Translations under genes and position numbers: made by a program
NCBI RefSeq assembly: GCF_037652055.1
Contig: NZ_JBBKAH010000003.1
Span: 558,001 to 622,000 of the forward strand
Length of the DNA stretch: 64,000 nucleotides
Origin: Pelagibius sp037652055
GTDB lineage: Bacteria; Pseudomonadota; Alphaproteobacteria; Kiloniellales; Kiloniellaceae
Direction of reading: 5' to 3'
The notes under the pieces: generated by a model
Seen by the model: the letters and a program-made list of their open reading frames with translations, nothing else
The model's database searches: none
What the model was told of the DNA's origin: nothing
Shown: positions 34,671-43,394 of the stretch, piece by piece
Position numbering within the stretch: position 1 is the first letter of the stretch
How the letters are laid out: the number at the start of each line of letters is the position of its first letter

Positions 34671-36020
34671 TCAGGCGCCGGCGCCCTGCGGCAGAGTCTC
34701 CATGAAGCGTACCGGCCGGCCCGTCGGGCCGCCCAGCAGTTCTCCGTCGCGCATGGCGACGTGGCCTCGGATGATGGTGGCCATGGGCCAGCCGGTGATC
34801 GGCTTGCCCTCGAAGGGCGACCAGCCGCTCTTGGATTGCAGCCAGTCGTGCTCGATGGTCTTCTTGGCCCTGAGGTCGACCAGGGTGAAGTCGCCGTCGT
34901 AGCCCACGGCGATCCGCCCCTTGCCCGCGATGTTGAATATCCGCTGGGCGCCGGCCGAGGTGAGATCGACCAGCCGCTCCAGCGTCAGCTTGCCGGCGTT
35001 CAAGTGGTCGAGCAGCAGCGGCAGCAGGGTCTGGACGCCGGGCATGCCCGAGGGCGAGCGCGGATAGGGGGCCTGCTTCTCCTGCAGCGTATGCGGCGCG
35101 TGGTCGGAGCCGACCACGTCGGCGATGCCGAGGCGGATGGCTTCCCACAAGGCCTCGCGGTGGCGCGCCTCGCGAATCGGCGGGTTCATCTGCGCGAGGC
35201 TGCCGAGTTCCTCGTAACAATAGGGGGCCGCAAGGGTGAGATGCTGCGGCGTCACCTCCATGGTGGCGACGTCCTTGGCGGCAGCCAGCAGAGGTACCTC
35301 CTCTGCCGTGGTCACATGCAGCACGTGGACGCGGCGGCCGACTTCACGGGCGATGCGCAGCAGGCGCTTGGTCGAGCGCACGGCGGTCTCGACATCGCGC
35401 CACTCCGGATGCTGAGCCACCTTGCCGCCCTCGCGCACCAGTTCGAAGCGCTCTTTCAGCCGTGGCTCGTCCTCGGAGTGCACGGAACAACGGCGGCGAA
35501 TGCTGCGCAGCGCCCGGCGCAGGGTGTCGTCGTCAGGCACCAGCAGCGAGCCGGTCGATGACCCCATGAAGATCTTGACGCCGCAGCAGCCGGGCAGGCG
35601 TTCCAACTCGCCCAGATTTTCAGCATTCTCGGCAGAGGCGCCCATGAAGAAGGCGTGGTCGCACCACGCGCGTCCCTCGGCGCGCGTCAGCTTCTCGTTC
35701 AACGCCGCGGCATCTATGGTCGCCGGCGACGTGTTGGGCATCTCGAAGATCGCGGTGACTCCGCCCATCACCGCCGCGCGGGTGCCGCTCTCCAGGTCCT
35801 CCTTGTGCTCCAGGCCGGGCTCGCGGAAGTGCACCTGGGTGTCGATGACGCCGGGCAGTACCGTCAGGCCCTTGGCGTCGAACACCTCGTCGGCCTTGGC
35901 CGCATCCAGCTTGCCGATGTCGGCGATCCTGCCGCCGGCCACCGCCACGTCCGCCTCGACCAGGCCCGATGGTGTGAACACCCGCCCGCCCGTGATGATG
36001 AGATCCCAGTCCTTCGCCAT
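34671..36020 (-). CDS. pyrC: Dihydroorotase (class I type)
   Basis: A 449-residue amidohydrolase. It catalyses cyclisation of carbamoyl-aspartate to dihydroorotate in pyrimidine synthesis. Visible elements are the metal-binding start IDTQVHFREPG, the bridging Lys region GVKIFMGSS, HVLHVT and the C-terminal GSDHAPH. Instead of the usual H-x-H the first His is Gln (QVH), a change I recall in alphaproteobacterial dihydroorotases, so it need not be inactive. A hydantoinase or allantoinase assignment is less likely because of the NPPIRE segment. It sits between glycosyltransferase genes. Confidence 0.85.
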   Translation of the reverse strand: MAKDWDLIITGGRVFTPSGLVEADVAVAGGRIADIGKLDAAKADEVFDAKGLTVLPGVIDTQVHFREPGLEHKEDLESGTRAAVMGGVTAIFEMPNTSPATIDAAALNEKLTRAEGRAWCDHAFFMGASAENAENLGELERLPGCCGVKIFMGSSTGSLLVPDDDTLRRALRSIRRRCSVHSEDEPRLKERFELVREGGKVAQHPEWRDVETAVRSTKRLLRIAREVGRRVHVLHVTTAEEVPLLAAAKDVATMEVTPQHLTLAAPYCYEELGSLAQMNPPIREARHREALWEAIRLGIADVVGSDHAPHTLQEKQAPYPRSPSGMPGVQTLLPLLLDHLNAGKLTLERLVDLTSAGAQRIFNIAGKGRIAVGYDGDFTLVDLRAKKTIEHDWLQSKSGWSPFEGKPITGWPMATIIRGHVAMRDGELLGGPTGRPVRFMETLPQGAGA

Positions 36021-36047
36021 GATTCCCGTACCTTTTCTGCGTCGTCG

Positions 36048-37097
36048 TCAGGAGGCCGCCGCGCGCCGAGCAGCCAGCAGGCGGTCGAACAGTTCGAGGT
36101 AACGCCTGACGGCGACCTCTTCGGTATAGCTTTTTTCGAAGGTCTCGCGGCCGTTCTGCGCCAGGCGCTCCGCCGTCTGCGGATCGTCAATGAGGCGTTG
36201 CAGCGCCGCCGCCATGGCGCCGGCATCGTCGATCGGCACCAGCAGGCCGTTCTCGTCATCGGCCATCAGCCACTTCGGGCCCTGGCTCGCCGCGGCCACC
36301 ATCGGCAGACAGTGCATCCAACCTTCCAGAACCACGCTGCCCAGGGGCTCATGGCGCGACGGCACGACGTAGAGATCGGCGGCCTGGAAATACGGCGCCG
36401 CGTCGTGCTGCCAACCGAGAAAGCGCACGCGCGCCGCGACACCCAACTGTTCGGCCTGGCGCTCCAGGGCCGTCCGCAGGGGGCCGTCGCCGGCCAGCCA
36501 GAGATAGGCCCGCGGCACCTGCGCGATTGCCTGCAGCAGCACGTCGAAGGCCTTGTTCTCGTGCAGCCGGCCCAGCGCGAACACCAGCGGTGCGTCAGCG
36601 GGAGTGTCGAAGGCCGCGCGGTCGGCCGGCGGCGTCGCGCTCAAGTCCTCGACGAAGTTCGGGATCACGTGCACACAGGCCTCGGGAAAGCCGTGCTTCA
36701 CGCAGTGCGCCTTGATGTCCGGCGTGATGCAGACCAGGTGGTCACAGTGACGGTAGTACTTCATGTTGTAGTAACCGCCGAGCCGCGCCAGGTGCAGGAA
36801 ATCGCCCTTGGGCATCGCCGCCGAGGCGCGATTCATGTAAGTCAGCGCCAGCTCCGGCTGGAAATCGGCGATCGCGCGCTTCAGGATGCGGCCGGTCTGG
36901 AAATCGAAGACGCCGCCGAAAGGGGCGGTCACCGGCTCGATGCCGCCTGCGCGCAGGACCTCCAGGCTCTTGGGATGCGGGCGGATAACGACCCGCTGTT
37001 CCACCCCGGCACGCTTCAAGGCCAGGCAGAGACGCAGGAAATGCATCTCGGCGCCGCCTTGCGGGGCGCCCGCCAGGGCCTGCAGCAAGCGCGGCAT
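36048..37097 (-). CDS. GT4-family glycosyltransferase
   Basis: A 349-residue GT-B enzyme of family 4. The donor-binding region FALGRLHENKAFDVLLQA and the C-terminal sugar-nucleotide segment VPSRHEPLGSVVLEGWMH are characteristic. The acceptor half contains PKGDFLHLARLGGYYNM. I chose ATG 37097 because it begins the Rossmann strand MPRLLQAL; an upstream ATG would add 25 unlikely residues. It probably adds a hexose to a surface saccharide with the neighbouring GT9 genes. Confidence 0.85.
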   Translation of the reverse strand: MPRLLQALAGAPQGGAEMHFLRLCLALKRAGVEQRVVIRPHPKSLEVLRAGGIEPVTAPFGGVFDFQTGRILKRAIADFQPELALTYMNRASAAMPKGDFLHLARLGGYYNMKYYRHCDHLVCITPDIKAHCVKHGFPEACVHVIPNFVEDLSATPPADRAAFDTPADAPLVFALGRLHENKAFDVLLQAIAQVPRAYLWLAGDGPLRTALERQAEQLGVAARVRFLGWQHDAAPYFQAADLYVVPSRHEPLGSVVLEGWMHCLPMVAAASQGPKWLMADDENGLLVPIDDAGAMAAALQRLIDDPQTAERLAQNGRETFEKSYTEEVAVRRYLELFDRLLAARRAAAS

Positions 37098-37128
37098 GGG
37101 ACCGGTGGAACTCCTCAAGAGACAGGAT

Positions 37129-37926
37129 TCAGTGCGCGGTTCCGACGGGGCGCGCAGGCAATCCGGCCGCACGCCGGGCCAGCACCCGATTGCGGAACAC
37201 GATCAGATAGAAAAGGATGAAGAGATAGATGTAAAGCTCCTGCACCTCGCTGGCGTTGTAGAACAGCAGCCAGTCCCACAGACCGAGGCCCGCCAGGCGC
37301 TCCCAGAACTTCGCCACCTCACCGATCACCGCAACGGGAAAACACACTGCCGGCGGCAGGAATAGCGCAAAGCGCCCCCGGCGGACCGACGGCCACTTCA
37401 ACGCCAGCAGCGGTATGAGGATGCCGCCGACGATCACCCCCAGTTCCAGCAGGGTGCGCGGCTTCTGGTCCAGCCAGGACGAGGTATTGTGCAGGTTCGT
37501 CTCGCCCTGGTCGTTGATCGCCTGCCAATTCTCCGGCGTCAGCCAGCCGGCGTAGTGCTGGCCCCAGCTTGCCTCTTCACCGGCGATGTAAAGGCAGCCG
37601 AGAAGGCCGAGCAGAATCCAGATCTGGACCAGCCGATCGCGGCGGGTCTCCGGCATCAGAAGGATGCGCAGGGCAACCACCGCGGAGACCAGCGGCACCA
37701 GGACGTGGGTTCCCTCCAGGATGCCGATCTCGCCGACCACGTAGGCTTTGTAGAAGGCCGGAGTCATCTGCCAGGTCAGCATCAGGACGGCGGCAATCAC
37801 CAGCGGCAGCCAGAGGTACAGCAGCGCGGGAAGCCGCTCGGCATCCTGCAGCTGCAGGGTCGTCTGCGCCTCGGCGCCGCGCGTCGTGGTGTCGCTGGTG
37901 TGTGTCATGGTGTCCGACTGCGTCAT
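37129..37926 (-). CDS. Hypothetical polytopic membrane protein
   Basis: A 265-residue protein with about six membrane segments (for example LWLPLVIAAVLMLTW and ILLGLLGCLYIAGEE). The conserved-looking GEEASWGQH and QGETNLHNTSSW are extramembrane and rich in acidic and polar residues. It lies 31 bp upstream of the GT4 gene on the same strand and so belongs to the surface-polysaccharide group. Family not named. Confidence 0.65.
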   Translation of the reverse strand: MTQSDTMTHTSDTTTRGAEAQTTLQLQDAERLPALLYLWLPLVIAAVLMLTWQMTPAFYKAYVVGEIGILEGTHVLVPLVSAVVALRILLMPETRRDRLVQIWILLGLLGCLYIAGEEASWGQHYAGWLTPENWQAINDQGETNLHNTSSWLDQKPRTLLELGVIVGGILIPLLALKWPSVRRGRFALFLPPAVCFPVAVIGEVAKFWERLAGLGLWDWLLFYNASEVQELYIYLFILFYLIVFRNRVLARRAAGLPARPVGTAH

Positions 37927-38061
37927 GATTCGTTCGTCAATATGTCATCTGGAGGAAAAAATTCAAACGCATGACAGGCCGGACGGCTTTAGGCCCTTGC
38001 GGCGCGGCGCGGCGGATTTATGGTGCTGCCAGCCCCCTCTCGGCACCGCTGCGGATGGTCC

Positions 38062-38988
38062 ATGCCGGTTTCCTTGCAACGCATCCTCGTCATCAAGCTC
38101 TCGGCCTTCGGCGACTTCGTGCTGTCGGTCGCCGGCTTCCAGGCGATCCGCGCCCACCACCCTGAGGCCGCGATCACGCTGCTGACCACCAAGCCCTATC
38201 AGCGCATGGCTGAGGCCAGCGGCTGCTTCGACCGGGTGTGGATCGACCGCCGCCCCGCCTGGTGGCAAGCCGGCGGCTGGCTTGCGCTGCGGCGGCAACT
38301 GGCTTCCGGCACCTTTCAACTGGTCTATGACCTGCAGCGTTCCGACCGCAGCGGAACTTATTTTCGCCTGCTGCCGGCGCCCAAGCCCGAATGGGTGGGC
38401 GTCGTCGCCGGCTGCTCGCACCGCTATAAGCCGCCTGCCGGCAAGATCCTTCACATCTGCGAGCGCGAGGCCCAGCAGCTGGCTCTCGCCGGCGTGCCCA
38501 GACCGGGCCTGCCCGACCTCTCCTTCCTCACCGCCGACCTCGATAGCCTGGACCTGCCGCCGCGCTTTGCCCTGCTGGTGCCCGGCGGCTCGGCGCACCG
38601 TCCGGGCAAGCGCTGGCCGGCGGAGCACTACGCCGCCCTCGCCCACCGTCTGCTGAAGCGGAACGTCGTGCCGCTGCTGCTGGGCGCCGAGGCGGAGCGC
38701 AACGAGATCGCCGCTATCGCCGGCGCGGTGCCGGGCGCCCGCGACCTCTGCGGCCAGACCAGCCTGGAGGCACTGGCTGCGCTGGGGCGAGAAGCGGCGC
38801 TGGCGGTAGGCAACGATACCGGCCCCATGCACCTCATCGCCGCCGCCGGCGCCCCGTCGCTGGTGCTCTATTCGAAGGAATCGGACCCGGCCAAGATCGC
38901 CCCGCGCGGGCCCGTGGTGAAGACCCTGCGCCGCGACGACCTGAATGACCTCAGCATGGAAGAGGTGCTGGCGGCCCTGCCGGTCTAG
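38062..38988 (+). CDS. GT9 (heptosyltransferase-like) glycosyltransferase
   Basis: A 308-residue GT-B enzyme. The start QRILVIKLSAFGDFVLSV is the hallmark of ADP-heptose:LPS heptosyltransferases, and the donor half contains LVPGGSAHRPGKRWPAEHY and GNDTGPMHLIAAAG. It likely works in LPS core synthesis. Its stop overlaps that of the convergent GT9 gene by 4 bp. Confidence 0.88.
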   Translation: MPVSLQRILVIKLSAFGDFVLSVAGFQAIRAHHPEAAITLLTTKPYQRMAEASGCFDRVWIDRRPAWWQAGGWLALRRQLASGTFQLVYDLQRSDRSGTYFRLLPAPKPEWVGVVAGCSHRYKPPAGKILHICEREAQQLALAGVPRPGLPDLSFLTADLDSLDLPPRFALLVPGGSAHRPGKRWPAEHYAALAHRLLKRNVVPLLLGAEAERNEIAAIAGAVPGARDLCGQTSLEALAALGREAALAVGNDTGPMHLIAAAGAPSLVLYSKESDPAKIAPRGPVVKTLRRDDLNDLSMEEVLAALPV

Positions 38989-39941
38989 CCCGCGCGATTG
39001 ACCCAGCCCCAGAGGCGGCGTGCCGCCGCCTCCACCGCGTCGACGGTGAGGCTCTCCATGAAGCACTGGCGGGCAGCGAAGTCGAAGTCCGGCGCCCCAG
39101 TCAGTTGCTCGAAGCTCTCGGGCGTTCGCACGAAGGACGCTTTGGGCCCCCAGGGGCGATAGCGCGCCTCCGGACTGGGCCCGAAGAGCCCCAGGGTCGG
39201 CGTCCCGGCCGCGGCGGCCAGGTGCATGAGGCCGGAGTCGTTGCCGATGAAGAAGTCGGCACGCTGCAGGCAGGCGGCGGCCACCAGCAGGTCGCCGGAG
39301 CCGACCAGATCGATGCCGCGGGCGCCCGCCGCCTGCAGCACCGGGCGGGCCTGGAAGACCTCGTGCGGTGCCGCCACCACGGCAACACGGGCGCCGGGCA
39401 GGATGCCGTCCGGCGCGGTCAGGCGCTCCACCAGTTCGGCAAAACGCTCGGCCGGCCAGGTTTTGCCCATCCAGTTGGCCGCCGGGGCAACGGCCAGTAC
39501 CGGCGATCCGTCCGGGATCTTCTCCGCCGCCCGCGCCTTCACCGCCTCGGCCAGCCACAGGCGCGGCGGCGGTGGCGGCGCTATGCCGATGAGGTCGCCC
39601 AGTTCTTCGACCCGGTGGCGTCCCGGCCGGCGCTTGCCGATGACAATGCGCTTGCCCGCCGGGATGAGGTAGGAGATCGCCGAGCCGCGCAAGTCGACGA
39701 CGATGTCCCAGTATCTGAAGGCCGTCCGCCGCCAGAGGCGCAGCCAGTGACGGTTGTAGCGCTGCTTGTCGATAATGACGATGCGCTCCAGCCCCGGCAC
39801 GGCGGCAAAGAGCGGCGCCGAGAGCCGTCCCACCGCCACGGTCACCTCGATGCCCGGATTGTCCTCGATCAGGCGGCCGAGCAGCCCGGTGGAGAGCACG
39901 GCGTCGCCGATGCGGGTCGCGGTGATGAAAAGCAGGCGCAT
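38985..39941 (-). CDS. GT9 (heptosyltransferase-like) glycosyltransferase, second gene
   Basis: A 318-residue GT-B enzyme. Start MRLLFITATRIGDAVLSTG, the PAANWMGKTWPAERFAELV region and FIGNDSGLMHLAAAAGTP are the GT9 pattern. I used ATG 39941 rather than the ORF start at 40013, which has a basic non-conserved extension. Together with the neighbour it suggests a two-step addition to the LPS core. Confidence 0.87.
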   Translation of the reverse strand: MRLLFITATRIGDAVLSTGLLGRLIEDNPGIEVTVAVGRLSAPLFAAVPGLERIVIIDKQRYNRHWLRLWRRTAFRYWDIVVDLRGSAISYLIPAGKRIVIGKRRPGRHRVEELGDLIGIAPPPPPRLWLAEAVKARAAEKIPDGSPVLAVAPAANWMGKTWPAERFAELVERLTAPDGILPGARVAVVAAPHEVFQARPVLQAAGARGIDLVGSGDLLVAAACLQRADFFIGNDSGLMHLAAAAGTPTLGLFGPSPEARYRPWGPKASFVRTPESFEQLTGAPDFDFAARQCFMESLTVDAVEAAARRLWGWVNRAG

Positions 39942-40082
39942 CCAGAATTCCGGCTGACGGGTGCTTCCCGCCTTATAGGGGCGCCTGGCCCGCTTGGCAA
40001 AGGCTTGCGGCACCCCTGCCCTTGCGCTCGCGCGCCGGGAATGCCACCTCTAGGGTCCTGGATTGGTAGGGATCGGACCGAC

Positions 40083-40988
40083 GTGACGGCAACGGCAGTC
40101 ATTCTCCAACACCGCGGTGTCCTCAGGGTCGCAGGCGCCGACCGCGTCGCCTTCCTGCAGGGTATCGTCTCCAACGACGTCGAGCGCGCGAGCCGGAACT
40201 CCGCGATCTGGACCGCCTTCCTGACGCCGCAGGGCAAGTTCCTGCACGAATTCTTCCTCGCCGAACAGGGCCCAGGGGAGACCGGCGCCTTCCTGCTGGA
40301 CTGCGAGGCTGAGCGCGCAGCCGATCTTGCCCGGCGCCTGAAGCTCTACAAGCTGCGCGCCCGGGTGACCGTCGAGCCGCTCGAGGATTTCGCCGTCGCC
40401 GCGCTCTTCGGCGCGGGCGCGCTGGAAAAGCTGGGTCTGCCCGCCGAGCCGGGCAGCACCACGCTCTTTGGCGGCGGGCTCGCCTTCGTCGACCCGCGTC
40501 TTGCCGCGCTGGGTATCCGCGCGATCCTGCCCAAGGCGACCGCTCAGCAGGTGCTGAGCGAAGCGGGTTTCGCCGCCGGCAATCTCGCCGACTATGACGC
40601 CCTCCGGATCGCCGCCGGCGCGCCGGACGGCAGCCGCGATCTGGAAGTGGAAAAATCCACACTGCTGGAAAGTGGTTTCGACGAACTACACGGCGTCGAC
40701 TGGGACAAGGGCTGCTACATGGGCCAGGAACTGACCGCGCGCACCAAGTACCGCGGCCTGGTGAAGAAGCGCCTCGTGCCGGTGGAAATCGCCGGCCCTG
40801 CGCCGGAGGCCGGTACGCCCATCACCTGCGACGGCAAGGAGGCCGGCATCCTGCGCTCGGCGGTAGCCCACAACGGTGGCAGCCTGGGGCTGGCGCTGCT
40901 GCGTCTCGATGCGCTGGAAGACGGCGCGCCGCTGATGGCCGGCGAGTCCGCCGTCACCCTCAAAAAGCCCGCCTGGGCGAACTTCTAG
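40083..40988 (+). CDS. ygfZ: YgfZ/GcvT-domain folate-binding protein
   Basis: A 301-residue protein related to glycine cleavage T protein. The family signature KGCYMGQE is near residue 215, where Cys is needed for function. YgfZ uses tetrahydrofolate to support assembly or repair of iron-sulfur enzymes such as MiaB. I start at GTG 40083 (VTATAVILQHRGVL); the frame is open far upstream (39105) but that part is antisense to the GT9 gene. Divergent from the GT9 gene. Confidence 0.85.
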   Translation: MTATAVILQHRGVLRVAGADRVAFLQGIVSNDVERASRNSAIWTAFLTPQGKFLHEFFLAEQGPGETGAFLLDCEAERAADLARRLKLYKLRARVTVEPLEDFAVAALFGAGALEKLGLPAEPGSTTLFGGGLAFVDPRLAALGIRAILPKATAQQVLSEAGFAAGNLADYDALRIAAGAPDGSRDLEVEKSTLLESGFDELHGVDWDKGCYMGQELTARTKYRGLVKKRLVPVEIAGPAPEAGTPITCDGKEAGILRSAVAHNGGSLGLALLRLDALEDGAPLMAGESAVTLKKPAWANF

Positions 40989-40993
40989 AGTCT

Positions 40994-41932
40994 TCAGTCG
41001 ACGATGGCGGCGGCGAGGTCGGCGAGGCGCTCGTAGGGCGCGTCGCCGCGGTCGAGGTTCATGCGGCAGCCCAGCATCTCGGCGCGCTTCACGCCCTCGC
41101 GGCCGAAACGGGTGGAGAGCGCCTCGCGGAACCACAACTTTGCATTGGTAAGGCGCCGGGCCTCCAGGCGGCCGGCCTCGTCGAGCCAGTCGCCGTGGCG
41201 ATCCAGCGCGGCGATCAGCGGCGCCACGCCGGTGCCCTTCTGGGCGGAGACCGGCAGGATCGGCACGGTCCAGCCGTCGCGCCGGCGCTGGTGGCTCATG
41301 GCGGAGCGCAAGTCCGCCTGGGTGCGCTGAGCCGTCTCGCTGTCGGCCTTGGTGACCACCGCGATGTCGGGGATCTCCATGATGCCGGACTTCATGAACT
41401 GCAGGGAATCACCGGAGCCCGGCTGCACGCAGAACACCACGGTGTCGGCGACCCAGGCGACGTCGGTTTCCGACTGCCCGACGCCGACAGTCTCGATCAG
41501 CACGGTGTCGTAGACCGCGCGCATCAGCAGCATGCCGCCGACGGTCAGTTCGGCGAGCCCGCCAAGACGGTCGCGCGCGGCCATGGAGCGCACGAAGACA
41601 CCGTTGTCTTCCGGATCGGTCATCAGGCGCAGGCGGTCGCCCAGCAGCGCGCCGCCGGTCTGCCGCGACGAGGGATCGACGGCGATGACGCCGACGCTTT
41701 GCCCCACCTCGCGCAGCCGCGGGATCACCGCACCCAGGAGCGTCGACTTGCCGACGCCCGGCGGACCGGTGATGCCGATGACGCGTCCGCGCGGCGCCGA
41801 ATAGGCGGCGTCCAGCAGGCCGATGGTCTGTGGGGCGTCGGGCGCCGACTCCAGCACGGCGAGGGCCTCCGCCATGGCGCCCTTGCCGCCGTCGGTGAGG
41901 TCCTTGAGGGTCATGGTGCGCCCGAGGCTCAT
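40994..41932 (-). CDS. meaB: Methylmalonyl-CoA mutase-associated GTPase MeaB
   Basis: A 312-residue G3E GTPase that protects and reloads adenosylcobalamin-dependent mutases. Walker A GPPGVGKST, switch regions VIAVDPSSRQTGGALLGDRLRM-like and DTVLIETVGVGQSE, and the base-recognition TKAD are present. I used ATG 41932; the longer ORF to 42061 begins with basic, non-conserved sequence. No mutase gene is in the window. Confidence 0.88.
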   Translation of the reverse strand: MSLGRTMTLKDLTDGGKGAMAEALAVLESAPDAPQTIGLLDAAYSAPRGRVIGITGPPGVGKSTLLGAVIPRLREVGQSVGVIAVDPSSRQTGGALLGDRLRLMTDPEDNGVFVRSMAARDRLGGLAELTVGGMLLMRAVYDTVLIETVGVGQSETDVAWVADTVVFCVQPGSGDSLQFMKSGIMEIPDIAVVTKADSETAQRTQADLRSAMSHQRRRDGWTVPILPVSAQKGTGVAPLIAALDRHGDWLDEAGRLEARRLTNAKLWFREALSTRFGREGVKRAEMLGCRMNLDRGDAPYERLADLAAAIVD

Positions 41933-42137
41933 AGGGTCAAGTTGGCCGTGTCTTCCCCGGCGGGTCAAGCCCGAAGATATTAAAAACCCGAGCTTTGCCG
42001 CCGCGGAATCGCGTCCGGCACTGCTGCGGGAGCGCCGCGCGGCAGGGTTGATCTGTCTCAAGGCATCTCCCGGCTGCGGGCTTTAGGGTCGTTAAACGTC
42101 ATCCAAAGACGTCCACAAGAGACAATGGAGGTTAGGA

Positions 42138-42638
42138 ATGGCTCTTAAGGATCTGGCCCCCTGGCACAGCAAGGGCGGCACCACCCCTGCGCTCTCCGAA
42201 CTGCACCGCGAGGTCGACCGCGTCTTCGAGAACTTCTGGGGCGGCTTCGGCATGCCCTCGCTGCTGCGTGACAATGGCGCCGTTGGGCTTGGCGGCCTGG
42301 CCATGGATGTCCGCGTCGACACCAGCGAGGACGACAAGGCCTACCACGTCACCGCCGAGCTGCCCGGCATGAGCGAAAAAGACGTGGAGGTCACCTTCGC
42401 CGACAACACGCTGACGATTTCCGGCGAGAAGAAGGAAGAGAAGGAAGTGAAGGAGAAGGACTATCACCGCCGCGAGCGGTCCTTCGGCAGCTTCCGCCGC
42501 TCCTTCACCCTGCCGGTCGAGATCGACGAGGCGAAGATCGCCGCCACCTTCAAGGACGGCGTCATGACCATCGAGCTCCCGAAGTCCGCGACCGCGCAGA
42601 AACAGGCAAAGAAGATCACCATCTCGCGCGGGAAGTAG
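42138..42638 (+). CDS. Hsp20/alpha-crystallin family small heat-shock protein
   Basis: A 166-residue ATP-independent chaperone. After a 50-residue N-terminal arm comes the alpha-crystallin domain (VDTSEDDKAYHVTAELPGM, then KDVEVTFADNTLTISGEKK) and the ending FKDGVMTIELPKS, followed by an I-x-I-like KKITIS tail. GGAGGT lies upstream of the ATG. An ACGTC-N7-GACGT inverted repeat (42096-42112) is in the upstream region. A strong terminator follows. Confidence 0.9.
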   Translation: MALKDLAPWHSKGGTTPALSELHREVDRVFENFWGGFGMPSLLRDNGAVGLGGLAMDVRVDTSEDDKAYHVTAELPGMSEKDVEVTFADNTLTISGEKKEEKEVKEKDYHRRERSFGSFRRSFTLPVEIDEAKIAATFKDGVMTIELPKSATAQKQAKKITISRGK

Positions 42639-42681
42639 GAAGTACGGTTTCCCCTGTTCTTATTGAAGTCCCTCAAGCCAC

Positions 42682-42712
42682 GGGCCGCCCATCAGGGCGG
42701 CCCTGATTTTGT
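42682..42712 (+). terminator. Intrinsic terminator of the Hsp20 gene
   Basis: A perfect 9-bp stem (42682-42690 with 42695-42703, loop atca) followed by tgatttt. Confidence 0.8.
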
Positions 42713-42732
42713 GTTCCGTCTGCATTTCTCGA

Positions 42733-42836
42733 TCGTCATCCCGGGCAAGCGAGCGTCCGCGAGCACGACCCGGGATCCACGGACGAGCCGGGCGCCAAGC
42801 GGCGCCATGGATCCCGGCCAGCGCCGGGGTGACGAT
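42733..42836. repeat. Palindromic intergenic repeat, alphaproteobacterial REP-like
   Basis: About 104 bp that begins with cgtcatcccggg and ends with cggggtgacga, with inner arms acccgggatccac and gccatggatcccggcc. These arms are complementary at both outer and inner levels, so the element can form a long hairpin. The sequence is the common intergenic type seen in many alphaproteobacterial genomes (gtcatcccgg...ccgggatgacg). It fills most of the 331-bp gap 42639-42969. Confidence 0.75.
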
Positions 42837-42969
42837 AGGCGTTGATGGCGCGAGGTTGCGCGCAGCACGGAAAGGCGCGCGGAAATCCGTTATCCCGTTA
42901 ATCTTTGTTAAGCATTCCCGCGCGATACTGCGGCAGCACATGGCTCTTACACCCGAGGGGGACGCCCCC

Positions 42970-43197
42970 ATGAAGTTCAAGCACCTGGTCTCGCAGGACA
43001 ACCCGGACGGCCAGCGCAGCGAGGAGATCCTCGCCGAGATCCGCGCCGAGATCCTGGTCCGCATGGCGACCTACGGCGACGATCCGCGCCCGGAGGCCAA
43101 GGCGGTGATGGAGAACAACCTGAAGATCGCCCAGCTGCTGACCGACGCCATCCACCTGGCCGAGGCCAACACCAAGAAGCTGACCGAAGTCATCTGA
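42970..43197 (+). CDS. Small conserved hypothetical protein
   Basis: A 75-residue, helical, highly charged protein beginning MKFKHLVSQDNPDG, with EEILAEIRAEILVRMATYGDD and a KIAQLLTDAIHLAEANTKKL helix. GAGGGGGA is upstream. No transmembrane segment. It looks like a small cytosolic regulator or adaptor; function unknown. The stop is 93 bp from the next methyltransferase start. Confidence 0.65.
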   Translation: MKFKHLVSQDNPDGQRSEEILAEIRAEILVRMATYGDDPRPEAKAVMENNLKIAQLLTDAIHLAEANTKKLTEVI

Positions 43198-43226
43198 GGC
43201 CAAGGCCGACCGGAGGAAGACAAACG

Positions 43227-43394
43227 ATGCGCCGCGACCAGATGCCCCGCCCGCGCCGCCAGGGCTTGCAGCCGCAGCCCCGCCGGTGCAATGCTCGTCT
43301 CACCGATGAGCCCGTCACCCTCCGTCGCATCGCACTACGCCCGGGAAGGCGAGCTGACCGCCCGAATCCTTTCCGCGCTTACGGCCGCGGGTAA
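43227..43394 (+). CDS. Possible short Arg/Pro-rich ORF
   Basis: A 55-residue ORF beginning MRRDQMPRPRRQGLQ with the strongest ribosome site in the area (GGAGGA about nine bases upstream). It overlaps the 5' end of the methyltransferase gene in another frame. Two readings are possible: a real small basic peptide or leader whose translation couples to the methyltransferase, or a ribosome site that in fact serves the methyltransferase by an upstream start or frameshift. I cannot decide from sequence alone. Confidence 0.3.
   Translation: MRRDQMPRPRRQGLQPQPRRCNARLTDEPVTLRRIALRPGRRADRPNPFRAYGRG

Noticed and set aside
39105..40082. Upstream extension of the YgfZ frame by 326 codons
   Set aside because: It overlaps the minus-strand GT9 gene entirely and has no homology-like features; GTG 40083 gives a normal-length YgfZ.
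42096..42112. ACGTC-N7-GACGT inverted repeat as a heat-shock operator before hsp20
   Set aside because: It does not match CIRCE, ROSE or sigma32 patterns; arms of 5 bp arise by chance in such DNA.
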